Source: Planctomycetota bacterium (GTDB lineage Bacteria; Planctomycetota; Phycisphaerae; Phycisphaerales; SM1A02). From it: a DNA stretch of 64,000 nt. Positions 1 through 8,006 of this stretch are shown here, piece after piece (position 1 is the stretch's first letter; the number at the start of each line of letters is the position of its first letter). The translations under genes and the position numbers were made by a program. Location of the stretch: the NCBI GenBank assembly GCA_024230295.1, contig JAAERN010000009.1, positions 232,238 to 296,237 of the forward strand. Reading direction: 5' to 3'. The notes under the pieces were generated by a model. The model searched no databases and was not told the origin of the DNA. It saw only the letters and a program-made list of their open reading frames with translations.

Positions 1-1557
1 CTCGAGCATGCGCGCCTCGGCACCGTTACGGAGGCCATGCGGCGTGTTGCCGAGCGTGAGTTGCATCTGAGCGCCGAGCAGATCAGAGATGAGATTGCTG
101 CGGGCCGCATGGTGATTCCCGCCAACATCCACCACCTAAGCGGACAGCTCGATCCGATGTGCATCGGCCGGTCCAGCCTGACCAAGGTCAATGCCAATAT
201 GGGCGCTTCACCCGTGTCGAGCGGTACGGATGAAGAACTGGAAAAGCTTGATTGGGCGCTCAGGTGGGGCGCCGACACGGTCATGGACCTATCAACGGGA
301 GGAGATGTCGATGCGTGCCGCGAGGCGATCATCGGCGCTTCCAAGGCACCCATCGGAACAGTTCCAATCTACGCAATGATTCTTGATCGGCCGCTCGAAG
401 ACCTCGATCGCCAGATCATTCTGGAACACATAGAGCATCAGGCCGAGCAGGGTGTCGACTACATGACGGTTCACGCAGGACTTCGGCGCGCCCATGTGCC
501 GATGGTCCGGGATCGACTCATTGGAATCGTCTCTCGCGGCGGATCACTTCTTGCCAAGTGGATGATCACCCATGGGGCCGAAAATCCTATGTACGAGGCG
601 TGGGACGAGATCTGCGACATTCTTCGACGCCATGACGTGACCTTCAGCATCGGGGACGGATTGAGGCCGGGTGGGCTGGCCGATGCGACCGACCAGGCGC
701 AGCTCGGTGAGTTGGAGACAATCGGTGAGTTGACCGAGCGTGCATGGCGGCGCGGCGTGCAAGTGATGGTCGAGGGACCGGGTCATGTGCCGTTCGATCA
801 GATCGAATTCAATATGAAACTCCAGCGGCGTCGATGTCACGGAGCGCCGTTCTACGTACTTGGTCCGCTCGTGACCGACATCTTCCCTGGCTATGACCAC
901 ATCACGTCCTGCATCGGTGCGACGGCGGCGGCATGGCACGGCGCTGCCATGCTCTGCTACGTGACACCGAAGGAGCACCTCGGTCTTCCGAAGAAGGACG
1001 ACGTCAAGCAAGGGTGCATCGCGTACAAAATTGCGGCGCATGCTGCCGATGTGGCGCTGGGGATTCCAGGAACGCGAGATCGGGACGATGAACTCACCAA
1101 GGCCAGGGCGGCCCTTAATTGGCAGAAACACTTCGACCTCTCATTCGATCCGGAGTTTGCCCGGGCGATGCACGACGAGGATCTCGATGTGGACACCGAC
1201 TTCTGCGCGATGTGCGGGCACGACTGGTGTTCGGTACGCATCAGCAAGGAGATTCAGGAGTTCGCCTCAGGCAAGGACGCGAAGTTTGTTCGTGAGAAGC
1301 CGGAGATCAGTGCTGCTCTGACGCCAGAGCAAGCGGCAATTTTGGAGCAGCGGGGTGTGCTCGATCCTGAAGTTATTCATAGGCTTGCCGCCAAGACACG
1401 GAAACAGGTAGACGCCGATGGGCAAATGGCCTCCTGCCACAGTCAGCGATCTGACGAGGACGACGCCGTGGCGTCGCAGCGTGCCCGGGGTGTCGATATG
1501 GTCCAACTCGGGACCCGTGAGTTGACAGGAGTGCCGGACCACGATTCGGTGATCTGA
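1..1557 (+). CDS. thiC: Phosphomethylpyrimidine synthase ThiC (5' end outside window)
   Basis: Radical-SAM enzyme that turns aminoimidazole ribotide into the HMP-phosphate half of thiamine. The reading frame is open from base 1, and the residues before the first Met at 37 ([12 protein letters not shown]) match the usual ThiC N-terminal region, so the gene starts upstream and is partial here. Visible hallmarks are NANMGASP near residue 65, the EGPGHVP stretch, and the C-terminal cluster-binding CxxCxxxxC (CAMCGHDWC, about 1203-1229). The end of the domain ([20 protein letters not shown]) resembles the short archaeal-type ThiC, followed by an extra tail of about 40 residues. Any TPP riboswitch would lie left of the window. 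Confidence 0.95.
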   Translation, partial: LEHARLGTVTEAMRRVAERELHLSAEQIRDEIAAGRMVIPANIHHLSGQLDPMCIGRSSLTKVNANMGASPVSSGTDEELEKLDWALRWGADTVMDLSTGGDVDACREAIIGASKAPIGTVPIYAMILDRPLEDLDRQIILEHIEHQAEQGVDYMTVHAGLRRAHVPMVRDRLIGIVSRGGSLLAKWMITHGAENPMYEAWDEICDILRRHDVTFSIGDGLRPGGLADATDQAQLGELETIGELTERAWRRGVQVMVEGPGHVPFDQIEFNMKLQRRRCHGAPFYVLGPLVTDIFPGYDHITSCIGATAAAWHGAAMLCYVTPKEHLGLPKKDDVKQGCIAYKIAAHAADVALGIPGTRDRDDELTKARAALNWQKHFDLSFDPEFARAMHDEDLDVDTDFCAMCGHDWCSVRISKEIQEFASGKDAKFVREKPEISAALTPEQAAILEQRGVLDPEVIHRLAAKTRKQVDADGQMASCHSQRSDEDDAVASQRARGVDMVQLGTRELTGVPDHDSVI

Positions 1558-1570
1558 CGAGTCAGGATGT

Positions 1571-2131
1571 ATGCACGCTATTGAGTCACAGATAGATCAG
1601 GAGCCACCGAGCAGACCAGCCGTTCTGTTCCCGAGCCTGTATCTGTGGCTGGTTTTCTTTGGATCGCTGGACATCATGCTCACGCGGCTCATCCTGTTTT
1701 TCAGCGGCGTCGAACTCAATCCAATCGCCCAGATGATACTTGAGTCGTGGGGGGTACCCGGGATCAGTGTGTTCAAGTTCAGCGTGATCGCTTTCGTCAT
1801 TATCGTCTGCGAGATCGTCGGTCGGGCGCAGATCAAGACCGCCAAGGGGTTAGCATTGTTTGCGGTCATCGTTACGGCCTTTCCGGTGATCTGGTCCTCT
1901 GTTCTTCTGATCTCTGTGATGTTGAGTGGGGAGCTGCCGCCAACCGAAAATGAGCCACCTGACATCCGCCGGGCTGTCGGATACGCTGCGCCTCGTCTTG
2001 TTGCGTCGGCGTTGGTTGTCGACGGATTTGGCACGGCTCAGGAAGGTGGACCATGCAATCTGGAACCAGCAGGAAGAGAATCGTCGTTCTCGGCGGGGGC
2101 TTTGGCGGTGCCTATCTCGCCAGAGAACTGA
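1571..2131 (+). CDS. Small multipass membrane protein, DUF5658-like
   Basis: Protein of up to 186 aa with about four hydrophobic segments (roughly residues 20-42, 62-85, 92-118 and a short one between). The DIMLTRLILFFSGVELNPIA stretch resembles DUF5658 membrane proteins, which have no known function. It begins 13 nt after thiC. The last 26 codons overlap the start of the ndh gene, and the residues after about 130 look non-conserved, so the real end may be disturbed by an indel or the tail may be clade-specific. Family assignment is from memory of motif shape only. Confidence 0.55.
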   Translation: MHAIESQIDQEPPSRPAVLFPSLYLWLVFFGSLDIMLTRLILFFSGVELNPIAQMILESWGVPGISVFKFSVIAFVIIVCEIVGRAQIKTAKGLALFAVIVTAFPVIWSSVLLISVMLSGELPPTENEPPDIRRAVGYAAPRLVASALVVDGFGTAQEGGPCNLEPAGRESSFSAGALAVPISPEN

Positions 2132-3411
2132 CCCGCCGGAGGCTTGGCTTCGATGCTGAAGTTGTTGTTATCGATCGAAACAACTTCTTTATCTTCTACC
2201 CGCTCCTTATCGAGGCGGGATGTGGCTCGATAGAGCCGCGGCATTGCACGGTTCCGATTCGAGATTTCTCACCGAAGTCGGAACTACTCATGGCGGAAAT
2301 CTCCGGGCTGGATGTTGAAAACAGTTGTGTGCACTTTCAACTCGTCGGAGATGACGAACTCCGTTCGATTCAATACGACCACCTGGTCGTTGCTCTAGGA
2401 AGCGTGACGCGGATTCCTCCAGAAAGTAGTGTCAGCGGCGTTCGGGAACATGCCTTCTTCATGAAGCACATGTCCGATGCTGTTGAGATTCGAGATCGCG
2501 CCGTGGAACTTCTGGAATTGGCCAACACCATCGACGACATTGATGAGCGGCGGCGGCTGCTGCACTTTGTGATCGTCGGAGGCAACGTGACGGGAATCGA
2601 AGTTGTTGGAGAACTTGAAGTTTTTGTTCGCGAAGCCTCGGCGCAGTACCACAACATTTCAGATGAGGACATCACGTTCTCGATCTATGAGCTCCACAAT
2701 CGACTCCTCGGTATTCTTCCAGAACGTCTTTCGGTGTGGGCGACCAAGCAATTGGCGAATCGCGGTATCAGGATTAATACAGGTGTAACGGTCCAACATG
2801 TGCATGCCGATTACATTGTGGACAGTGAAAACAATACGGTTCCATGTTCAACGGTGATTTGGACGGCGGGAATCGCGCCCAACCCAGTCTTGAAGGAATT
2901 AGATGGACTGCCACTGAATAAGTTCGGTGGCCTTCAGTGCGAGGGCGACTACCGCGCTGTCGGAACTGAAAATATTTGGGGTTTGGGAGATTGTGCGGCT
3001 GTGCCCGGACCCGACGGCAAGCCGATGCCGCCGCTGGCGCAGATCGCCATTCGTCAAGCGCCGCAACTTGCCCGCAATATTGCAGCGGTGGAGGCCGGCC
3101 GGCAGACCACACCAGGTGAAGTGCATTTGCAGGGTGTGTTGGTTCCACTTGGACGGCACCGTGGCGTGGCGGACCTCAAGGCAATCTGCATTCATGGTTT
3201 CTTTGCGTGGGTGATGTGGCGCGCGATCTATCTGATCAAGACGCCGAAGTTGTCGAGGCGTATTCGGGTTCTCGCGGACTGGCTTCTCAACGCGTTCTTC
3301 CGCAAGGACTATTCGCAACTCGGAATGAACGAAGCATCCAACCATGGAATGCGGCACTGTGATCCCGCCGCGACATGTGAGCAGCACGAGAAGTCGGATC
3401 AATCGGGCTGA
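2053..3411 (+). CDS. ndh: Type II NADH dehydrogenase (NDH-2)
   Basis: Single-subunit FAD-dependent NADH:quinone oxidoreductase at the inner face of the membrane, feeding electrons to quinone without pumping protons. The 452-aa protein opens with the FAD-binding GGGFGG motif (residues 13-18), has the second dinucleotide fold near residue 178, and the typical WTAGIAPNP and GLGDCAAVP segments. The NADH motif reads VGGNVTGIE rather than the usual VGGGPTGVE. A C-terminal amphipathic region (LADWLLNAFFRKDYSQLG) fits membrane attachment. The ATG at 2053 lies inside the preceding ORF; the 3' end overlaps the convergent crotonase gene by 13 bp. Confidence 0.85.
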   Translation: MQSGTSRKRIVVLGGGFGGAYLARELTRRRLGFDAEVVVIDRNNFFIFYPLLIEAGCGSIEPRHCTVPIRDFSPKSELLMAEISGLDVENSCVHFQLVGDDELRSIQYDHLVVALGSVTRIPPESSVSGVREHAFFMKHMSDAVEIRDRAVELLELANTIDDIDERRRLLHFVIVGGNVTGIEVVGELEVFVREASAQYHNISDEDITFSIYELHNRLLGILPERLSVWATKQLANRGIRINTGVTVQHVHADYIVDSENNTVPCSTVIWTAGIAPNPVLKELDGLPLNKFGGLQCEGDYRAVGTENIWGLGDCAAVPGPDGKPMPPLAQIAIRQAPQLARNIAAVEAGRQTTPGEVHLQGVLVPLGRHRGVADLKAICIHGFFAWVMWRAIYLIKTPKLSRRIRVLADWLLNAFFRKDYSQLGMNEASNHGMRHCDPAATCEQHEKSDQSG

Positions 3412-4091
3412 ATCAGCGAGAGTCCGCGCGAGCCCTGTACCGGTCCATCGAACGCGGCATCATCATCGGCACCGTCCAGTTCATTGAGCCATTTTTTGGT
3501 CGTATGCGCGGCTTCTGTCCCACGAGATCGCAGGCGGTCGATGATTGGCGTGCGATCCTCGCCGATGTCGAGGAGGTGGTGTACGAGGCCATGGTCGAAG
3601 AGTGAGTCGGCGGTGTGAATCTCCCCGCCCATCAGCAGGGTTCTGGCGAGGCCGCCAGCAGCGGGGAGTAGCACGGGAATTGTCACGGCCGGTGAAATGC
3701 CGAGCGCGTGAACGGGATAGCCGAGCACCGAGCCACGCCGAGCGATCAACACATCGGCAGTTACAGCAAGCGCGCAGCCTCCTGCGATCGCTGCGCCTTG
3801 AACATCCACGAGAACGGTGGCCGGGCATCTGCGAAGTGCACGGCAGGTTTGGCTGAGTGACTCAACAAGCGCGTCCACGGCGTCCGCACCCCGCTTCATC
3901 ATGTTCACATTGAATCCCGCACAGAATGTGGGACCTTCGCCTGTTAGCACGAGTACTAATGCGTCCGATGCTTGCGCGGCGGCATCTCGAATGGCTTCGA
4001 GTATGTGGAGATCGAGGGCGTTGCGGCGATCGGCGGCCCGCATGGTCGCTGTGACGACATTCGTTTCGCGATTGATGTCAACGTCGCTCAT
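3399..4091 (-). CDS. Enoyl-CoA hydratase/isomerase family protein
   Basis: Crotonase-fold protein of 230 aa, slightly shorter than the usual 255-265. It shows the acyl-CoA pocket stretch GEGPTFCAGFNVNMM, with the oxyanion-hole FCAGFN, and a second conserved segment VDVQGAAIAGGCALAV. The exact reaction (hydratase, isomerase or decarboxylase) cannot be read from the sequence; the usual catalytic Glu positions are not obvious. Its ATG overlaps the stop of the upstream fatty-acid transporter gene as ATGA (4088-4091), so the two are probably translated together and may both serve short-chain fatty acid use. Confidence 0.8.
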   Translation of the reverse strand: MSDVDINRETNVVTATMRAADRRNALDLHILEAIRDAAAQASDALVLVLTGEGPTFCAGFNVNMMKRGADAVDALVESLSQTCRALRRCPATVLVDVQGAAIAGGCALAVTADVLIARRGSVLGYPVHALGISPAVTIPVLLPAAGGLARTLLMGGEIHTADSLFDHGLVHHLLDIGEDRTPIIDRLRSRGTEAAHTTKKWLNELDGADDDAAFDGPVQGSRGLSLIQPD

Positions 4092-5476
4092 TGGATGAGT
4101 AGCCAGAGTGTCATCCAGCCCCCCGCGACGACCATGACGATGGCGGTGTATCCGACAATGTCCCGTGCGCGAACTCCGGTGACAGCGAGCAGCGGCAGAG
4201 CCCAGAATGGTTGCAGCATGTTTGTGAGTTCATCGCCATACGCGACGGCCATGACCATCGACCCAGTTCCTATGCCGGCTTCTTGCGCTGCTTGCAGGGC
4301 AATCGGACCCTGCACCGCCCATTGGCCGCCGCCGCTTGGAACCAGAATGTTGACGATACCTGCAGAGACCATCGTCCAGAATTCGAGTGTCTGAGGAGTG
4401 GCCAGCGCCAACAACGCTTCCGTCATTGTCTGCACGAGCCCCGAAGCGACCATAAGCCCCATGATTCCGGCGTAGAGCGGGAACTGCACGATGATTCCAG
4501 CGCAGCCAGCCGCCGCGCGGGCGGCTGCGTCCATGAATGCTTCGGGCGAGCGGTGCATCAGGAACGCTGCGGCGAGCAGAATCATGATGACCGTATTGAG
4601 CCCGATGCGATCGATTCCGCTCTCCACCACCGACGACACGCCCGCAACCAAGAGGGCCGCGCCGAGCAGGAGGGTGATCCAGCGCGTGTGATTCAGGAAG
4701 TCGGGCAGGGTGTTTGTTGGAGGCGTCGCTGGTGTTTCAAGTGAACTGGCTGGAGCAAACCGGGTGATCGGCTCGGACAGTTCGTTGGAGGGAGCCATGA
4801 ATCTCAGTAGGAGCGGCACGATGATCAGCAGGCCGCCTGTCACGAGGAGGTTCTCAAGTGAGAAAATAGTCTGCCCGAGTGGTGTGATGATGGCGTCACC
4901 GACGAGCTCGGCAGGAAGGACTTTTTCAGCACCCGCCGCCGTCGTCATGGACAGTGGCGCCGATCCAGAGAGCCCGCCGTGCCAGACAAGAAGTCCGGTG
5001 TATCCGGCGGCTGCGAGGAGTGGGTAGTGAGAGGGGATGCCACGCCGAGCGAGTGATCGCCCCGCCTCGCGGGCTAGGACGGCCCCACCGATGAGCCCGA
5101 GGCCCCAGTTGAGGATTCCAAGCAGCATGGCAACGAGCGCGACGATGGCTGCGGCGGACGCCCCCGACCTCGGAAGATCTCCGACCTTGGAGAGGATGCG
5201 CCGCACCGGAGGTGCCTCTGCAAGGATGTGTCCACCGAGCAGAATGAGGCACATCTGCATGGCAAAGGCGAGCAGTTTCCAGAGTCCGTTTCCGCCTCGC
5301 CAGGCGGAGATGAGCCAGTCCGAGCGGTTTATGACGCCATCGACGCCTTCTGGGAACCGCCCGAACACAATTGCCGCGATGAAGACGCCGAGCGTTAGCA
5401 GCACCGCGATGACGAGCGGGTCGGGAACGACCCGGCGGAATACGGCGGTGACGAGATATCCGAAGTGTCGAACCAT
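4088..5476 (-). CDS. atoE: Short-chain fatty acid transporter, AtoE family
   Basis: Inner-membrane permease of the AtoE/TIGR00366 type, known for uptake of short-chain fatty acids such as acetoacetate or butyrate. About 12 hydrophobic segments are visible, with family-like stretches FLPD-type N-terminus (VVPDPLVIAVLLTLG), LNWGLGLIGGAVLAREAGR and VPSGGGQWAVQGPI. The ORF is open to 5581, but the first 35 residues are proline/glycine/arginine-rich and unlike the family. Met36 at 5476 gives the usual start MVRHFGY and 462 aa; Met at 5488 is the alternative. Neither has a strong Shine-Dalgarno. It is coupled by ATGA overlap to the crotonase gene. Confidence 0.85.
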   Translation of the reverse strand: MVRHFGYLVTAVFRRVVPDPLVIAVLLTLGVFIAAIVFGRFPEGVDGVINRSDWLISAWRGGNGLWKLLAFAMQMCLILLGGHILAEAPPVRRILSKVGDLPRSGASAAAIVALVAMLLGILNWGLGLIGGAVLAREAGRSLARRGIPSHYPLLAAAGYTGLLVWHGGLSGSAPLSMTTAAGAEKVLPAELVGDAIITPLGQTIFSLENLLVTGGLLIIVPLLLRFMAPSNELSEPITRFAPASSLETPATPPTNTLPDFLNHTRWITLLLGAALLVAGVSSVVESGIDRIGLNTVIMILLAAAFLMHRSPEAFMDAAARAAAGCAGIIVQFPLYAGIMGLMVASGLVQTMTEALLALATPQTLEFWTMVSAGIVNILVPSGGGQWAVQGPIALQAAQEAGIGTGSMVMAVAYGDELTNMLQPFWALPLLAVTGVRARDIVGYTAIVMVVAGGWMTLWLLIQ

Positions 5477-5600
5477 GCAAGGCAACATAGCGAGTCCCAC
5501 CACAACGCCACCACCCCCACGGCGGGCGGTCCGTCGCGGGGGTGGGGCTTGTTGGTGGACTCCGTACGAACGGGTCCACACAGCAGAGAGGAAGTCGTTG

Positions 5601-6227
5601 TTAGTCCGTATGCCAACTTCCGGTCACACGGTCCAGAATCAAACTGCGAGAAGCCGCTGCCCCTTCGTGGTCGGCATCCGAGATGCCGATGTCGAGGAAT
5701 CCAGGAAAGACTTCTGTTTCCAGTCCACGCAGAGCCAGCCCCGTTTTGGCTATGACCGCAGCCACGACGCCGGGGGTTGGCAGGGCAAGACTCTCTGTAG
5801 GCTGGCGCAGGGCCTCGGCTGCATGTGAGCGGAGCAAGGCTCCAGCCAGCGACAGCACGATGTCTTCCTGATCGCTTGAGAATGAGATGCCGTGGTCGTC
5901 TTCAGTGAGGAAGACGTCGCCACGGATCTCAAACTCAAGCGGATCATCGCCCCGAGCGATAGCGGTTCGGATTGCGGCGCGATCACGGTGCTCAATCGGC
6001 CCCTGAACGCGGCAGGACCACTTCAGATTTGTGGCATCGCCATGTAGCCAGGAAGCGGAGGGGGAGGCTTCAAGGCTCTGTACGAGCGGTCGCATGACTG
6101 ATCCTCTGACGATGCCGCGGATGAGTCGCCCCGAGCGATTCGTGGTGATCGAACGGGTTGTGAGCATCGCGGCCAGACCGAAGTCAGGGAGATGGGAGGG
6201 GCTCAACGGTTCGTTGCCGGGGGGCAT
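5601..6227 (-). CDS. Hypothetical protein, 208 aa
   Basis: No family recognised. The protein is soluble-looking, without signal peptide, membrane segment or cysteine motif, rich in acidic residues in its middle (EFEIRGDVFLTEDDHG). A GGAG lies about 10 nt before the ATG at 6227, which supports this start. It is followed, 124 nt downstream, by the AtoE-family gene on the same strand. Upstream lies a 350-bp divergent region shared with a DEAD-box helicase gene and containing a strong hairpin (6298-6321). Confidence 0.55.
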   Translation of the reverse strand: MPPGNEPLSPSHLPDFGLAAMLTTRSITTNRSGRLIRGIVRGSVMRPLVQSLEASPSASWLHGDATNLKWSCRVQGPIEHRDRAAIRTAIARGDDPLEFEIRGDVFLTEDDHGISFSSDQEDIVLSLAGALLRSHAAEALRQPTESLALPTPGVVAAVIAKTGLALRGLETEVFPGFLDIGISDADHEGAAASRSLILDRVTGSWHTD

Positions 6228-6577
6228 GGCTGTGTTCTCCAGAAGGGGACAAGCGGTGGGAAGGGGTTTCAGATCACTGTTTTCTTACAAATGACAAACG
6301 CCCCGCCAAGTGGCGGGGCGTCGCAGGTGGTTTCCTTGGAATCGAGTCCTCAGTCTCCTCGGGCGAGCCCCGCTGTCATCGCGTTCCAGACGCGGCAGCA
6401 AGTGCCGGTGCAGAAACCCGTAACAATGGTGAGTCCGTGGCGAAGCGGCGAATACGCTGGCGTTATCGGCGTGGCGAGTACGCGCGGGGCATCGGACCGA
6501 TCAAAGCGGGAGTTGCATCTAGAATAGGTGCGGCGCCGTTCAGATTGGTTTGGGTGCCCAAGCATGAGTACCCCAGT
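6228..6577. other. 350-bp divergent intergenic region
   Basis: Lies between the 208-aa gene (-) and the helicase gene (+). The helicase frame is open through 6437-6577 but the encoded 47 residues are Arg-rich and not helicase-like. The region carries the hairpin at 6298-6321. I compared the sequence by eye with SRP RNA, tmRNA and RNase P RNA core motifs on both strands and found none. Confidence 0.5.
6298..6321 (-). terminator. Orphan hairpin, terminator-like on the minus strand
   Basis: Perfect 10-bp stem ACGCCCCGCC / GGCGGGGCGT with a 4-nt loop. On the minus strand it is followed by TTTGTCATTTG, a loose U-rich tail, as in an intrinsic terminator. No gene ends into it: both flanking genes point away. 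It could end a small RNA made from the minus strand between about 6322 and 6577, or act as an attenuator in the leader of the 208-aa gene. Confidence 0.5.
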
Positions 6578-7939
6578 ATGGCACGATCCAAACACCCGGA
6601 CCACGAAACTCCCCAAAAAGCAGCAAGATTGAATAGCGAAGATTCCTTCGGCGGTCTCGGCATTGGGCCGATTCTGGTCAATCGCCTCTCCAGCCAGGGA
6701 ATGGAACGCCCCAGAGCAGTGCAGGCTCAGGTGATACCGGCTGTCTTGGAAGGCCGAGATGTGCTCTCCTTGGCCGAGACGGGGAGTGGCAAGACGGCGG
6801 CGTTTCTCGCCCCGGTTCTGCAGAAGATTCTCGCCGACCGCCCCGCGAAAGGTCAGACGCTGTCCCCGGCGGCAAGATTGCGAGGGCTCGTCATCTGCCC
6901 AACCCGTGAACTGGCCGATCAGACCGGTGCATTGGCCGAGCAACTTGCGCGGGGTACGGTGCTTCGTACCGCGGTGGCCGTTGGAACCGTGGCAATCACA
7001 CCGCAAAGACGGGCGCTGGCGAGCGGAGTCGATCTTCTTGTTGGGACTCCCGGGCGACTGAACGAACTCATCGCTGATGGAGCGCTTCAGACCGACGCGG
7101 TCCAATCCATCGTTCTTGACGAGGCCGATCGGATGTTTGATATGGGGTTCGCGCCACAGATTGAGCGCATTCTCAGTCAACTTCCCGGGAATCGGCAGAT
7201 GCTGCTGTTCACCGCAACGATGCCCAAGGATGTGTTGCAGTTGGCAAACCATCATCTTCGCGGAGCCGTGCGGATCGAAACACATCCCCATACAACAGCT
7301 GCGACCCACGTGACCCAGCATGCGGTTCTGGTTGAGCAGGACAGCCGCATTGATCTTCTTTTGCATCTCATTCGGGAGGGGGGAGCCCGGCGGATGCTGA
7401 TCTTCTGTCGAACGCGGCGGCGTACCGGGTGGGTTGCTTCAGCCTTGTCTCGGCATGGTCTCAAAACCGGTCAATTGCATGGTGACCGTTCGCAAGCTCA
7501 GCGGCGGCGGGCGCTCGATCGTTTTGCAAGCGGCGAGATTGACGTGCTGGTGGCTACCGATGTCGGGAGCCGAGGATTGCACATCAAGGGCGTGCCGACC
7601 GTCGTCAACTACGACTTGCCTGGGTCGGCTGAGGACCTTGTTCACCGAGCAGGCCGGGCCTCACACGGCACCAGGAAAAAGGGTGATGCGTGGACTCTCT
7701 TAGGACCAAAGGATCTCGACCGCTGGTATGAGCTGGCGCCGCAGGCTGGAGTGGCTGCGGATCCGGAAAGGATCCCGGGTTTTTCACCAAGCGAGGACAC
7801 CAAGAGGCCACGTGGGAGCCTTCCAAATAGGCATGAGACGCGGCATCGTCCGGGACCTGGGAGGCGCAAGCGCGCTTCCAGGCCCATTCCCAAGGACCAG
7901 AAACCGGGCCGCGGTGTGAGGCGACCGAAGGCCGACTGA
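6578..7939 (+). CDS. DEAD-box ATP-dependent RNA helicase
   Basis: RNA-remodelling ATPase of the DEAD-box family, 453 aa from the ATG at 6578. Motifs in order: Q-motif region FGGLGIGPILVNRL, motif I AETGSGKT, Ia PTRELADQ, Ib TPGRL, II DEAD, III TAT, V ATDVGSRGLHIKGV and VI HRAGRASHG. Motif VI normally ends in Arg (HRxGRxxR); here that place is His. A basic 65-residue tail follows the core, typical of RhlE-like helicases. The ORF opens at 6437, but the first 47 codons look non-coding. A long hairpin begins 14 nt after the stop. Confidence 0.9.
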   Translation: MARSKHPDHETPQKAARLNSEDSFGGLGIGPILVNRLSSQGMERPRAVQAQVIPAVLEGRDVLSLAETGSGKTAAFLAPVLQKILADRPAKGQTLSPAARLRGLVICPTRELADQTGALAEQLARGTVLRTAVAVGTVAITPQRRALASGVDLLVGTPGRLNELIADGALQTDAVQSIVLDEADRMFDMGFAPQIERILSQLPGNRQMLLFTATMPKDVLQLANHHLRGAVRIETHPHTTAATHVTQHAVLVEQDSRIDLLLHLIREGGARRMLIFCRTRRRTGWVASALSRHGLKTGQLHGDRSQAQRRRALDRFASGEIDVLVATDVGSRGLHIKGVPTVVNYDLPGSAEDLVHRAGRASHGTRKKGDAWTLLGPKDLDRWYELAPQAGVAADPERIPGFSPSEDTKRPRGSLPNRHETRHRPGPGRRKRASRPIPKDQKPGRGVRRPKAD

Positions 7940-7953
7940 TCCCTATCCGAGAC

Positions 7954-8003
7954 ACTGGTGTTGAATGAGAAGCCCTACCGGGCTTCTCATTCAACACACC
8001 AGT
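7954..8003 (+). terminator. Long hairpin between helicase and UbiB genes
   Basis: A perfect 17-bp stem (7959-7975 with 7980-7996) around a TACC tetraloop is extended by ACTGG/CCAGT after a 2-nt bulge. No U-tract follows. It ends only 3 nt before the first ATG of the UbiB gene, so it occupies the place of a ribosome-binding site. It may terminate helicase transcription, process the message, or limit translation of the kinase. Confidence 0.65.
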
Positions 8004-8006
8004 ACC

